A stretch of 64,000 bases of DNA from Mycobacterium sp. Root265 (GCF_001428895.1 NZ_LMJA01000002.1:232183-296182); one strand, 5' to 3'; positions 48,907 through 58,875 are shown, counted from the first letter of the stretch. Notes: generated by a model from the sequence alone, not told the origin. Made by a program: numbers and translations.

Positions 48907-50157
48907 GTGACAACCGAGCCAGTGGCGCCCAGCAGGCTCCGGATGATCGCCGTCCTGGGACTGATGATCGCGCTCGGCCCGCTGACCATCGACATGTATC
49001 TGCCGGCGCTGCCGCGGATCGCCGAGGACCTTTCGGTGTCCTCGTCGGTGGTGCAGTTGACGCTCACCGGCACCCTGGCCGGGCTCGCCTTCGGGCAGCT
49101 GATCATCGGACCGCTCTCGGACTCGCTCGGGCGGCGCATTCCGCTGATGGCCGGCATCTCGCTGCACATGGTGGCCTCCCTGATCTGCCTGTTCGCGCCC
49201 AACATCGAGGTGCTCGGCGCCGGGCGGGTGCTGCAGGGATTCGGTGCCGCCGCCGCGGCCGTGGTGGCCGTCGCCGTCGTCGGCGACCTCTACGTGGACT
49301 CCGCCGCGGCCACCGTCATGTCCCGGCTGATCCTGGTGCTCGGTGTCGCTCCCGTCATCGCGCCGTCGTTGGGTGCGGTGGTACTGCTCAAGGCCTCGTG
49401 GCACTGGATCTTCGCCGTCCTGGTGGTGCTGGCCGGGCTGCTGCTCCTGCTCGCCGCGCTGGCGCTGCCCGAGACGCTGCCGGTGCCCAATCGGCGTCCG
49501 CTGCACGTGCGCTCCATCGTCGCCACCTACGGCGAGCTTCTGCGCGACGTCCGGTTCGTGACGCTGGTGCTGGTGGCCGCGCTGAGCATGGCCGGGCTGT
49601 TCGGCTATATCGCCGCCGCGCCGTTCGTGCTGCAGGGCGACTACGGGTTGAACCAGCAGTCCTTCGCGCTGGTGTTCGCCGCCGGCGCGATCATCCTGAT
49701 CGGCGCCACCCAGTCCAACGTGGTCCTGCTGCGCCGGTTCACCCCGCAGGCGATCATGCTCGTCGCCCTGATCGTGTCCGTCATTGCCGCCATCGTGTTC
49801 GTCGTACTGGCGGTGACCGGGGTCGCCGGGCTGGCCGGATTCCTGGCGCCGGTACTGGTGATCCTCGGCGGGATGGGCCTGGTCCTGCCGAACGCGCCGG
49901 CCGTCGCGCTGTCGCGGCATCACGACGCCTCGGGCACCGCGGCCGCTCTGCTGGGCGCCGCGCAGTTCGGCCTGGGCGCGATCACGGCCCCGGTGGTCGG
50001 GATGCTGGGCAACAACGACTTCGCGCTGGCGCTGGTGATGCTGGTCGGTTCGGCCATCGCGCTGGGCGCGATGGTGTTCGTCGGGCTCCCGTCCCGCGAC
50101 GGAGAAGCCCCCGGAGACGCCGAGGTACTCGGCGATCCACTGTCCGAACCGGCGTGA
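48907..50157 (+). CDS. Bcr/CflA-type MFS drug transporter
   Basis: 416 residues, 12 membrane helices. N-terminal helix 1 holds the family motif LGPLTIDMYLPALPRIAEDL; the loop 2-3 motif is GPLSDSLGRRIPLMAGISL, and the drug:H+ antiporter motif C-like VLGVAPVIAPSLGAVVLL follows. Members export chloramphenicol, bicyclomycin and other small molecules. GTG 48907 was chosen to begin just before the first helix; another GTG at 48889 is in frame. Divergent from the Rv1249c-like gene. Substrate unknown. Confidence 0.85.
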   Translation: MTTEPVAPSRLRMIAVLGLMIALGPLTIDMYLPALPRIAEDLSVSSSVVQLTLTGTLAGLAFGQLIIGPLSDSLGRRIPLMAGISLHMVASLICLFAPNIEVLGAGRVLQGFGAAAAAVVAVAVVGDLYVDSAAATVMSRLILVLGVAPVIAPSLGAVVLLKASWHWIFAVLVVLAGLLLLLAALALPETLPVPNRRPLHVRSIVATYGELLRDVRFVTLVLVAALSMAGLFGYIAAAPFVLQGDYGLNQQSFALVFAAGAIILIGATQSNVVLLRRFTPQAIMLVALIVSVIAAIVFVVLAVTGVAGLAGFLAPVLVILGGMGLVLPNAPAVALSRHHDASGTAAALLGAAQFGLGAITAPVVGMLGNNDFALALVMLVGSAIALGAMVFVGLPSRDGEAPGDAEVLGDPLSEPA

Positions 50158-50259
50158 TCACCGGCCGCCGGGTTTCCCGGTGTGACCGGCCCTGACTTGT
50201 CGCAAATCGGGCGGGTCCGTAGCGTCGGGCAGATCGCCGATCTCCTGATGACGAAGTAG

Positions 50260-52326
50260 ATGTTCGAGAACCCCTCTGACCGAAGCGCGCCCGTGGCCCC
50301 CCGGCTGACCGAGGAGGCCCGCCAAGCCAACCCGTGGCACGCCCTGTGGGCGATGCTGGTCGGGTTCTTCATGATCCTGGTCGATTCCACGATCGTCGCC
50401 GTCGCCAACAAACGGATCATGGAAGCGCTGGACACCGACTACGACGGTGTCATCTGGGTGACCAGTGCCTATCTGCTCGCCTACGCGGTTCCGCTGCTGG
50501 TGGCGGGCCGGCTCGGCGACCGGTTCGGCCCGAAGAACCTGTATCTGATCGGCCTGACGGTGTTCACCGCCGCCTCGTTGTGGTGCGGGCTGGCCGGCTC
50601 CATCGAAGTGCTCATCGCGGCGCGGGTGGTGCAGGGTCTGGGTGCCGCGCTGCTGACCCCGCAGACGCTGTCCATGATCACCCGGATCTTCCCGGCCGCC
50701 GGGCGCGGTGTGGCGATGAGCGTCTGGGGCGCGACGGCCGGTGTGGCCACCCTGGTCGGCCCGATCGCGGGCGGGCTCCTGGTCGACGGACTGGGCTGGC
50801 AGTGGATCTTCTTCGTCAACGTGCCGATCGGCATCATCGGTCTGGGCCTGGCGCTGTGGCTCGTGCCGACCCTGCCCACCACCCTGCACCGCTTCGACAT
50901 CCTGGGTGTCGCGCTGTCGGGTCTGGCGATGTTCCTCATCGTCTTCGCTTTGCAGGAGGGGCAGTCGCACCAGTGGGAGCCGTGGATCTGGGCGGTGCTC
51001 GCGACCGGGGCCGCGCTGCTGGTGGCGTTCGTCTACTGGCAGTCGATCAATCCGCACGAACCGCTCATCCCGCTGCGGATCTTCCGCGACCGCAACTTCA
51101 CGCTGTCCGCCCTCGGCGGCGCCGTCATCGGTTTCGTGGTGACCGCGATGATCCTGCCGGTGATGTTCTATGCGCCGGTGGTGGCCGGGCTGTCCTACAC
51201 CCGCTCGGCGCTGCTGACCGCACCGATGGCGATCGCCTCCGGTGTGCTGGCGCCGCTGGTGGGGCGGATCGTCGATCGCACCCACCCGACGCCGGTCATC
51301 GGTTTCGGCTTCTCCACCCTGGCGATCGCGCTGACCTGGCTGTCGTTCGAACTGACGCCGGCGACGCCCATCTGGCGGCTGCTGTTGCCGCTGACGGCGA
51401 TGGGCATCGGCATGGCTTTCATCTTCTCGCCGCTGGCCGCGACCGCCACCCGAAACATGTCACCGGAGTCCGCGGGTGCGGGTTCCGGGGTCTACAACGC
51501 GACACGTCAGGTGGGCGCCGTGCTGGGCAGCGCCGCGATGGCGGCGTTCATGACGATCCGGATCAGTGCGGAACTCTCCGCTGCCGGTGTCGAGGTGACC
51601 GCTGAGGGTCCGGCCCCCGCGCTGCCCGGATATCTGCATGGTGCGTTCTCCCAGGCGCTGGCGCAGTCGTTGTTGCTGCCGGCGTTCATCGCCCTGGTCG
51701 GTGTGGTGGGCGCGATCTTCCTGCGCGGCTTCGTGACCGCGCCGGCCGCCCCGAGTGCTGTCGTGCAGGCACCGGAGGTGCACCCGGTCGATGAGCAGCA
51801 TTCGCTCGACGAGGACTGGGACGATCAGGACGATTACGTCGAGTACACCGTGGACTGGCAGCAGGCGATCCGCGCCGCGGACCCGCCGACCGACCTCATC
51901 CCGGCCGTCGTCGACGAGCCCGCCGAGCCGCCCACCGACCGCCTCTACGAACACGTCGAGCATCCGTTGCCTGCGCCCGCCGACGCTTGGCATCCCGGGC
52001 CGGTCGAGACCTGGCAGCACGTCACCGACGAGGTGCAGCCGGTTCAGGATTTCGAGCCCGAGCCCGAGCCGGCACCCGAGCCCGAGTCCCTACCGGCACC
52101 CGCGCCCGAACCGGAAGCGCGGCCGCATGACGCGGCGTGGCGCAGCATCCTCGACGATCTGCTGGCCGCCCCCGCAGACGGCCAGATCAGTCAGGCCCGC
52201 AACGGTTTTCACACCGACCAGCAGGGATGGTTCCAGCCGCTCGAGCAGCCGACCGCCCCCGATCAGGCCGAGTCCACCGGCCGGCATTCGCGGCCGAGCC
52301 GCGGCAGGCATTCCCGCGAGGACTGA
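50260..52326 (+). CDS. DHA2-family (EmrB/QacA) MFS exporter with long C-terminal tail
   Basis: 688 residues, 14-helix exporter (helix 1 region [20 protein letters not shown]; motif [21 protein letters not shown]; motif C region [20 protein letters not shown]). The membrane part ends near residue 495. About 190 residues follow, cytosolic, very acidic and proline-rich, with [20 protein letters not shown]. Corresponds to Rv1250. No ribosome binding site is clear before ATG 50260. Probably exports amphiphilic drugs; the tail may bind partners. Divergent in strand from the downstream HNH gene. Confidence 0.88.
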   Translation: MFENPSDRSAPVAPRLTEEARQANPWHALWAMLVGFFMILVDSTIVAVANKRIMEALDTDYDGVIWVTSAYLLAYAVPLLVAGRLGDRFGPKNLYLIGLTVFTAASLWCGLAGSIEVLIAARVVQGLGAALLTPQTLSMITRIFPAAGRGVAMSVWGATAGVATLVGPIAGGLLVDGLGWQWIFFVNVPIGIIGLGLALWLVPTLPTTLHRFDILGVALSGLAMFLIVFALQEGQSHQWEPWIWAVLATGAALLVAFVYWQSINPHEPLIPLRIFRDRNFTLSALGGAVIGFVVTAMILPVMFYAPVVAGLSYTRSALLTAPMAIASGVLAPLVGRIVDRTHPTPVIGFGFSTLAIALTWLSFELTPATPIWRLLLPLTAMGIGMAFIFSPLAATATRNMSPESAGAGSGVYNATRQVGAVLGSAAMAAFMTIRISAELSAAGVEVTAEGPAPALPGYLHGAFSQALAQSLLLPAFIALVGVVGAIFLRGFVTAPAAPSAVVQAPEVHPVDEQHSLDEDWDDQDDYVEYTVDWQQAIRAADPPTDLIPAVVDEPAEPPTDRLYEHVEHPLPAPADAWHPGPVETWQHVTDEVQPVQDFEPEPEPAPEPESLPAPAPEPEARPHDAAWRSILDDLLAAPADGQISQARNGFHTDQQGWFQPLEQPTAPDQAESTGRHSRPSRGRHSRED

Positions 52327-52469
52327 GCCGCGCACCCGCGACCTCGGGATGCGCAGCGTCGCAGGGTTGTACCGCGGATTCGTCGTGGCGGGCCCGGCTC
52401 GGTGGTGTGTGCCGATTCCCGCCGCGTGTGATTTCTCTGTGTAGTTATCAAGGTGCGCAAAGGGTTTGG

Positions 52470-53777
52470 CTATGCAGCGGTGGGTAGGTCGGTCATGGTG
52501 CGTCGTGCGTGGGAGCGCAGGTGCGCCTGCTCGGGTTCGCCGGGGTTGTGGGGTGGGATGAACCAGGGGTGGCGGTCGGCGCCGAGGTAGACCTGCCAGC
52601 CGCCGTGGTGGATCGCGGTGTGGTGCAGTCGACAGAGCAGCACGCCGTTGTCGATGCTGGTGGTGCCCCCGCTGCTCCACGGGGTGATGTGGTGGGCATC
52701 GCACCACGACACCGGGCACCCGCATCCCGGATACGCACACCCACCGTCACGCACTGCCAACCCTTTCCGGATCACGGGCGTGAACAGTCGCTCGGCGCGT
52801 CCGACGTCCAGCGGCGCCCCGGCGGGGTCGACGGTCACCGTGGTGAGGGTGCTGTCGCAGGTGATCAGGTCAGCGGTGACGATGCTGATCGGTCCGGTGA
52901 ACCCGAGGGAGTTCACGGACCCATCTGCAGCAGGTCGGATGAGCGTGACATGCGGGAGGACGCCACCGCTCATCGGACGCTGTGAGTGCGACAGGTAGGT
53001 GCGCATCACCTGACCGAACGCATCGGCGCGGCGACGCCCGGTCGGCCGTGGGTCTGGTGAGCCGTCTGGCAGGGGTATCGGCCGGCACAGCGGATCGAGC
53101 GCGGCGAGCAGTTCTTCGCCGGTGAGCACGTCGAGATCCAGGGTGGCGGTGACTCGTCCGTCATCGGTCTGCACCAGGGTCAGGTCGTTGAGGTCGCGGT
53201 TCTCCGCGACCGGCACCGTGCCGTCTTCGACTGGTTGGGTGGCGGCTTTGTCGATGGCGATCTCGCGGGCTTTCTCGGCCACCTGCGACGGCGTGGTCTG
53301 AATCATCAACGTGGTGACGACCATGGCTCGCTCCTCCTCGGACAACGGGACCCTGGCGCTGATGTGGGTGACCCCTTTGCCGATGGCGTCGGCGAACTCG
53401 ATGCCGACCCCGCCGAGGCGCTGGGCCCGGGTCAACGCCGGCAGCGTGTGTGCCGCGCGCCCCACCCGCGCGGCCCGGTACGCCGCGCCGGGCGCAACAC
53501 CACAACTCATGAGCAGATCAGCTCCCGAGCGAAGATGCTTACGTGCCGGGATCCCAAGCCGCTCGGTGGCCGTAACCGCCTGGGCGATCACATGATCCAG
53601 GAGATTGCGCGCGGTGACCGCAGCGACCAGCACCGCCAGCAGGGGCTGCTCATCGACGATGCGGCGGGGACAGTCCAACAGATCAAACAGCCGGCGCTCA
53701 CCGTCCTCACCCGGTGGCGCAACAGCGAGGTCGTCAATCAACGCATCGACAAACGTGTCGAGATGGGTGGCGTCCAT
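52470..53777 (-). CDS. DUF222/HNH (13E12-repeat-type) nuclease-like protein
   Basis: 435 residues. DUF222 domain residues ~20-320 (helical N-terminus FVDALIDDLAVAPPGE, then LRSGADLLMSCGVAPGAAYR, AEKAREIAIDKAATQ). C-terminal HNH endonuclease: RDGGCAYPGCGCPVSWCDAH HIT region and VLLCRLHHTAIHHGGW, giving zinc-like cysteines and the HNH histidines. Proteins of the 13E12 type are multi-copy in mycobacteria and some are SOS-induced in M. tuberculosis. A perfect LexA box lies at 53921-53936, 144 bases upstream of ATG 53777. Bases 53,778-54,034 contain no other gene. Confidence 0.85.
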   Translation of the reverse strand: MDATHLDTFVDALIDDLAVAPPGEDGERRLFDLLDCPRRIVDEQPLLAVLVAAVTARNLLDHVIAQAVTATERLGIPARKHLRSGADLLMSCGVAPGAAYRAARVGRAAHTLPALTRAQRLGGVGIEFADAIGKGVTHISARVPLSEEERAMVVTTLMIQTTPSQVAEKAREIAIDKAATQPVEDGTVPVAENRDLNDLTLVQTDDGRVTATLDLDVLTGEELLAALDPLCRPIPLPDGSPDPRPTGRRRADAFGQVMRTYLSHSQRPMSGGVLPHVTLIRPAADGSVNSLGFTGPISIVTADLITCDSTLTTVTVDPAGAPLDVGRAERLFTPVIRKGLAVRDGGCAYPGCGCPVSWCDAHHITPWSSGGTTSIDNGVLLCRLHHTAIHHGGWQVYLGADRHPWFIPPHNPGEPEQAHLRSHARRTMTDLPTAA

Positions 53778-53920
53778 AGTGGATACCGACTTTCACAGAA
53801 GGTGCCCCAAGGGCACGATCAGTCAATACGGTCCGACCAGTCCCGTGGGACCATCGAACCAATCGGCGACCGGAGTCGCGGTCTGCAGCTCACCGAGTCG
53901 TGCTGGGAGCTACGTTGCAT

Positions 53921-53936
53921 TCGAACTTGTGTTCGA
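53921..53936. promoter_or_regulatory. LexA (SOS) box
   Basis: TCGAACTTGTGTTCGA, a perfect match to the mycobacterial LexA box TCGAAC-N4-GTTCGA, and the only one I noticed in the window. It lies in the spacer between the FAD oxidase stop and the HNH gene, whose start is 144 bases away on the minus strand. Confidence 0.75.
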
Positions 53937-54034
53937 TATTACGCCGAATCAAGCACCCGCGCAAGGAAAATCTCGATGGATATGGACGACGGTTCGGCCG
54001 GGTTTAGTGGCGACCGACATGAGGGTGTCGCCTG

Positions 54035-55405
54035 TCAGCTGAACAGCACCGCTCGGTTGAGATACCCCGTCGGGTCCAGCGCGGATTTGACCGTGCGCAT
54101 CGCGGCGATATCGGCGTCGGTGCGGGCCATCGGCAGGTAATCGCGTTTGCGGGTACCGACCCCGTGTTCGGAGCTGACGTTGCCGCCGTGATCGGCGATC
54201 AGCGCCATCATCGCCGAGTACAGCGCCTTCTCCCGGTCACCGTCCAGCGCACAGCGCACCAGGTTCAGGTGTAGGTTGCCCTCCCCGATGTGGCCGAACA
54301 ACACCGGGATTGCCTCGGGGGCGTGCGCGGCGACGAGTTCGACGGCGGCGGTGGTGAAGCCCGCGATCGCCGCCAGCGGTAGCGACACATCGAACTTCAG
54401 CGGCGGACCGTAGGCGCCCAGCACCTCGCCGACGGATTCGCGGACCTGCCACAACCGTTGGGAGGCAAGGGCGTCCATGCCGACGGCCGGTTCACCGCTG
54501 AGCTCGACATCCTCCAGCGCCTCGGCAAGGCTCTCGGTGTGGTCGGTGTCGCCGGCCAGCTCGATCAGCAGCATCCAGGCGCCGCTCACCGGGGCCGGGA
54601 CGCCCAGGTGCTCCGCGGTCAGCGCAGCCGCGCGGGCATCGACGAGCTCGAGTGCGGCGATGCCGTCGGCGTCCCGGAAATGGCGCCCGACCGTGATCAG
54701 CGCCTCCAGATCGTCGAACCCGGCCACCGCGGTCACCCGGTTCGCCGGCACCGGATGCAGCCGCAGATCCAGCCCGGTGATCACCCCGAGGGTGCCCTCG
54801 GCGCCGACGAACAAGGCGGTCAGGTCGTAGCCGGTGTTGTCGCTGCGCACCTCGCTATGCCTGCGCAGCACCGTCCCGTCGGGGAGCGCCACGTCCAGCC
54901 CGATGACTTGTTCGCCCATGTTGCCGTAGCGCACGGTGCGCAGACCGCCGGCGTTGGTGGAGGCCATCCCGCCCACCGTCGCGGAATCGCGGGCAGCCAG
55001 ATCCACCCCGAACAGCAGACCGGCCGCACCCGCCGCGCGCTGCACCGCGGACAGGGTGGCACCGGCCCCCACCCGTACCCGGCGCTCGACGGTATCGACC
55101 GGGTCGATGGTGGTGAGCCGCTCGGTGGACAGCAGCACATCGTGGTGTTCGGGCACCGTGCCGGCCACCAGCGAGGTGCGCCCACCCTGCACCGTCACGT
55201 ACGCCCCGGCGTCCCGGCAGACCCGCAGCACTGCGGCCACCTCGTCGGCGGACCCGGGCCGCACCAGCGCGCCGGCGTGGCCGCGGTAGCGGCCGGTGTG
55301 ATCGATCGCGCGCCCCGACAGCACGTCGGGATCGGTGCTCACCTGACTGGCTCCCACGATCGCGGCGAGCTGCTCGATCAGTGGGGCAGACAGCGGTTCG
55401 GTCAC
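54035..55405 (-). CDS. FAD-linked oxidase, glycolate oxidase/D-lactate dehydrogenase type (Rv1257c-like)
   Basis: 456 residues. N-terminal FAD-binding (PCMH) domain: VQGGRTSLVAGTVPEHHDVL, VRVGAGATLSAVQRAAG, SATVGGMASTNAGGLRTVRYG and GVITGLDLRLHPVPANRVTA. C-terminal oxidase domain with FGHIGEGNLHLNLVR (near 375) and EHGVGTRKRDYLPMARTDA near 420, the flavin/substrate signature of GlcD-type enzymes. It oxidises a 2-hydroxy acid; the exact one is unknown. GTG 55405 overlaps the stop of the helicase gene upstream (GTGA), so the two are translationally coupled. Resembles Rv1257c, displaced relative to M. tuberculosis. Confidence 0.88.
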   Translation of the reverse strand: MTEPLSAPLIEQLAAIVGASQVSTDPDVLSGRAIDHTGRYRGHAGALVRPGSADEVAAVLRVCRDAGAYVTVQGGRTSLVAGTVPEHHDVLLSTERLTTIDPVDTVERRVRVGAGATLSAVQRAAGAAGLLFGVDLAARDSATVGGMASTNAGGLRTVRYGNMGEQVIGLDVALPDGTVLRRHSEVRSDNTGYDLTALFVGAEGTLGVITGLDLRLHPVPANRVTAVAGFDDLEALITVGRHFRDADGIAALELVDARAAALTAEHLGVPAPVSGAWMLLIELAGDTDHTESLAEALEDVELSGEPAVGMDALASQRLWQVRESVGEVLGAYGPPLKFDVSLPLAAIAGFTTAAVELVAAHAPEAIPVLFGHIGEGNLHLNLVRCALDGDREKALYSAMMALIADHGGNVSSEHGVGTRKRDYLPMARTDADIAAMRTVKSALDPTGYLNRAVLFS

Positions 55406-58400
55406 CCCGTGGGTGTATCACATGCGGTGAGGGCGAGGAACGCGCCGAGGTCGATCAGCCCGTCCGGCTGCCCCGGCAGGTAGTCGGTCAGCCGCGCCGA
55501 ACGCACCATCACCGCCGCGTACTTGGCGCGGCTGATCGCCACGTTCAGCCGATTCCTGTTGAGCAGGAAGCCGATACCGCGGGGCACATCGTCGATCGAG
55601 GACGCCGTCATCGACACGAACACCACCGGGGCCTGCCGGCCCTGGAACTTGTCGACGGTGCCGACCTGCACCTCGGACAGTCCCGCCGCGTCGAGGCGCC
55701 TGCGCAGCAGCACCACCTGGGCGTTGTAGGGCGTCACGACCAGGATGTGCTGCGGACCCAGCGCGACGGTGCCATCCTCGTCGGTCCACGCGGCGCCCAG
55801 CAGCGCGCCGATCTCGTCGATGATCGCGTCGGCCTCTTCGGGGCTCTCGGTCGAGTTGCCGGTGTGCCCGACGGCCAGCACCCGCACCCCGGGTACGACC
55901 CCATCGAGGCGCCGCGCCGCACTGACCTTCTCGTAGGCGAGCAGCCGGCCGTCATAGGACAGCCGCGACACCGGCCGGCACACATCCGGATGCATCCGGT
56001 AGGACACCTCCAGGAAATACCCGCGCTCCGGCGGCAGCGTGTGGTGGCCTTCCACCAGCCAGCCCAGCGCGGATTCGTTGACCGGTTCGGGGTGGGTGCC
56101 CTGACTGACCTGGGGTAGCTGCTGCGGATCCCCGAGCAGCAGCAGGTTGCGCGCGGCGGAAGCCACCGCGATGGTGTTGGCGAGGTTGAACTGGCCGGCT
56201 TCCTCGACGACCAGCAGATCGAGGCTCTGCCGCGGCACCCGCGCGTCGTTGGCGAAATCCCATGCGGTGCCGCCGATCACGGAGCCGCCGTCCTCGGCGA
56301 TGAAGGCCGGGTAGTCCTTCTCGGCGATCTGGGTCCAGGCCACACCCTCGCGGGCCTTCTTCTTGCCGACCCGCTGCGGGTCGGCCCCGGCGGCGACCAC
56401 ACCGTCGAGCAGGTTCTCCACCACGGCATGTGATTGCGCGACCACGCCGACCCGCCACCGGTGCTCGGCGACGAGGCGCGCGATCACCGCGGCCGAGGTG
56501 AAGGTCTTTCCCGTCCCGGGCGGGCCGTGCACCGCCAGATACGACGAATCGAGGTCGAGCAGTGCGGCGGTGATGGCGTCGGCGTTCCCGGCCGGGGTGG
56601 CCGGCCGCGGCAGCGGATCCCCGCTGACGGTCCGCGGCGGTCTGCGCAACAGCACATCGGTCACCGCATCGGCAGGCAGGGCGGGCAGCCCGGCGGCCAC
56701 CAAAGCCGCTGTGGCATCGATGGACTCCTGTAGCGGCCGGGTGTTGATCGGCGGGCCCGGAGCCAGCGCGAACGGCAACTGGTCGAAGACGTCCCCCTCC
56801 TTGGGCTGCCGCTCGCAGACGATGACGGCGGTGGGCACCTCCGGGTCATCACATTCGAGCACCGCCACCGACCCGAAGGCGCGGCGATCCGGATCATCGG
56901 CCAGCCCCTCGGGCGCGGGCGGGTCGTAGAGCGCGTACATGTCATGGGCGAGTTCACCGTTGGCCAGCTCTCCGGTCAACCGGACATGCCGTTGTGGCTT
57001 ACGCGCCCGGGGCGGCTGGTGCCAGTCGGTGACGACCTCGGCCGTGTCGGCGACGAACACGCCGGTGTTGTCCGACCATTCGTCGACCGGATTGTTCACG
57101 CGATCGAAGTGGCTCCACCAGAACGGTTTGTCCTCCCTCTTGTGAAACCCCCGGGCCGCCGCCACCATCGCGACGGCGGTCTGCTCGACGCTGCGTTCCT
57201 CGACACCGTCGCCGGCGAACTTCATCAGCTTGCGGTTCAGATCGTCGGCGATCTCGGCGGTGGTCCCGGTTTCGTCGGCGCGCACCGGCTGTGGGCCACG
57301 CGGCGGCACCTCCGATTCGATGGCCCTGGCCACCAGCCAGTCCCGCAGCCGTCGGGTCGAACGGCAGTCGTAGCGGTTGTAATCCTCGATCTCCTTGAGC
57401 ACCACCTCCGCGTCATCGGTGCGGCCCTGGTCCTGCAGTGCGCAGAACTTTGCGTACTGGGTGATGGAATCGGTGGCGGTGGTGACCTCGCCGCTGCGTA
57501 GCTCGTTGCCCATGTAGAGCGGTTCGAGGTATTTGATGCTGTAGCTCTCGGCGCCGACCCGAATGCTCTTGCGCACCAACGGATAGAGGTCGACGAGCAC
57601 GCCGTTGCGCAGCAGGTCGTCGACCGCGTTCTCGCCGACGCCGTAGCGTCCGGCCAGTCGCAACAGGGTGCTCTTCTCGTAGGCCGCGTAATGGTAGACG
57701 TGCATCTTGGGGTAGCGCTTGCGCCGTTTGCGCACCATCTCCAGGAAATCCACGAGCGCCTGACGTTCGCTGGCCCGGTCGTGGGCCCAGTACGGGGTGA
57801 ACTCATCGGTGACGGTCAGGACACCCCAGAGGTATTCCAGGCCCCAGTCCCGGCCGTTGGTGGTCCACAGCGGGTCGCCCTCGAAATCGAAGAACAGATC
57901 ACCCTTGTCGGCGTCGGGCAGCACCATCAGCGGCTGCGGATCGACCACCTCGAAAGGCGGCTTGCCGTCGATCCGCTCGGCGACCTGCAGCCGGGCCTGC
58001 CCGGTCAGCGCGGCGACGGTGCGTTTGGACAGTTCGGGAACGGGCCCGTCATGGGCGGCGAGTTCGTGCACGGTGCTGATGCCGGCGTCGATGAGCCGGG
58101 CGCGCTGGCTGGTCCGCATGCCCGCGACCAGCAGCAGGTCGTCGGACTCCTTGACCTGGACGCTGCATTCGGGGCAGCGGAAGCAGGCCCGCACGCCGTC
58201 GTCGGCCCAGGTGACCGGGACGCCACCGGCTAAATGCGTGTCGAGCAGTCGCTGCAGGGCATCGCGGCGCGGCAGGTAGACCGGCAGCAGTTCGTCGACG
58301 CGGTAGCTGGAGACCGCGCCGTTACCGAGTAGCAGGTCGACCTCCTCGGCGACCGGGACGCCCGCGGTGGCCAGCGCGTCGGCGTAGGCCGCCAACTGCA

Positions 58401-58824
58401 GCAGCGCCTCGACCTTCACCGAGCGGGCCAGCTTGGTGTCGCGCAGCCGGTAGCGCGAGCCGTCGAAGGTGAGGAAGTCGGCGAACCCGGCGAACCTGCC
58501 GTCGAACATGGCGGCCTGATAGATGGCCGGATCGCGCCGCCGGACGGCGGCCATCGTGTGCTCGGCGGCCGCGGTGAGACCGGACACCGTGTAGGCGGGC
58601 CTGCCGATCACGGTGACCTCGGTGTCCTCGCGGATCTCGGCGAGGTGGCGCTGCTCGTGCTCGTGACCGAGGTCGGCAGTGCGGGCGAGCAGGTCGTCGT
58701 CGGTGGAGACGCGCGGTCCCCAACCCAGGTGAGCGTCGAAGGAGCGCAGCAGCGCGTATTCGCAACGCGCAGCGGCCGCGAGGTCGGAGGCGCTGTAGAT
58801 GACACGATCCTCAGCGACGAACAC
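55402..58824 (-). CDS. TM0106-family RecB-like nuclease fused to exonuclease and SF1 helicase (Rv1251c-like)
   Basis: 1140 residues. (1) RecB/Cas4-like nuclease ~10-220: RCEYALL (Cys near 21), GHEHEQRHL, GFADF, RDTKLA (Asp-x-Lys), LLQLAAYA (Gln/Tyr) and CFRCPECS near 214; Cys21 plus these three Cys suggest an Fe-S cluster, as in Cas4/Dna2. (2) RNase H/DEDDy-like exonuclease ~300-500: FFDFEGDPLWTT near 310, HVYHYAAYEKSTLL, and YNRYDCRST near 481. (3) Dna2-like SF1 helicase ~650-1100: GPPGTGKT near 766, VVEEAGQF, GDPQQLPQ, DKFQGRQAPVV, RNRLNVAISRAK. Function unproven; DNA repair or processing likely. GTG 58824 is 6 bases after TAGCCT (leaderless). Confidence 0.88.
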   Translation of the reverse strand: MFVAEDRVIYSASDLAAAARCEYALLRSFDAHLGWGPRVSTDDDLLARTADLGHEHEQRHLAEIREDTEVTVIGRPAYTVSGLTAAAEHTMAAVRRRDPAIYQAAMFDGRFAGFADFLTFDGSRYRLRDTKLARSVKVEALLQLAAYADALATAGVPVAEEVDLLLGNGAVSSYRVDELLPVYLPRRDALQRLLDTHLAGGVPVTWADDGVRACFRCPECSVQVKESDDLLLVAGMRTSQRARLIDAGISTVHELAAHDGPVPELSKRTVAALTGQARLQVAERIDGKPPFEVVDPQPLMVLPDADKGDLFFDFEGDPLWTTNGRDWGLEYLWGVLTVTDEFTPYWAHDRASERQALVDFLEMVRKRRKRYPKMHVYHYAAYEKSTLLRLAGRYGVGENAVDDLLRNGVLVDLYPLVRKSIRVGAESYSIKYLEPLYMGNELRSGEVTTATDSITQYAKFCALQDQGRTDDAEVVLKEIEDYNRYDCRSTRRLRDWLVARAIESEVPPRGPQPVRADETGTTAEIADDLNRKLMKFAGDGVEERSVEQTAVAMVAAARGFHKREDKPFWWSHFDRVNNPVDEWSDNTGVFVADTAEVVTDWHQPPRARKPQRHVRLTGELANGELAHDMYALYDPPAPEGLADDPDRRAFGSVAVLECDDPEVPTAVIVCERQPKEGDVFDQLPFALAPGPPINTRPLQESIDATAALVAAGLPALPADAVTDVLLRRPPRTVSGDPLPRPATPAGNADAITAALLDLDSSYLAVHGPPGTGKTFTSAAVIARLVAEHRWRVGVVAQSHAVVENLLDGVVAAGADPQRVGKKKAREGVAWTQIAEKDYPAFIAEDGGSVIGGTAWDFANDARVPRQSLDLLVVEEAGQFNLANTIAVASAARNLLLLGDPQQLPQVSQGTHPEPVNESALGWLVEGHHTLPPERGYFLEVSYRMHPDVCRPVSRLSYDGRLLAYEKVSAARRLDGVVPGVRVLAVGHTGNSTESPEEADAIIDEIGALLGAAWTDEDGTVALGPQHILVVTPYNAQVVLLRRRLDAAGLSEVQVGTVDKFQGRQAPVVFVSMTASSIDDVPRGIGFLLNRNRLNVAISRAKYAAVMVRSARLTDYLPGQPDGLIDLGAFLALTACDTPTG

Positions 58825-58830
58825 GGACCC

Positions 58831-58836
58831 AGGCTA
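58831..58836 (-). promoter_or_regulatory. -10 hexamer of the RecB/helicase gene
   Basis: TAGCCT on the minus strand (58831-58836), 6 bases before the GTG at 58824. No ribosome binding site. Supports a leaderless start for the helicase-oxidase pair. Confidence 0.45.
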
Positions 58837-58875
58837 GGGGAGAGCTCCGACACACGTGCTGCGGGCGGGGCGGTG

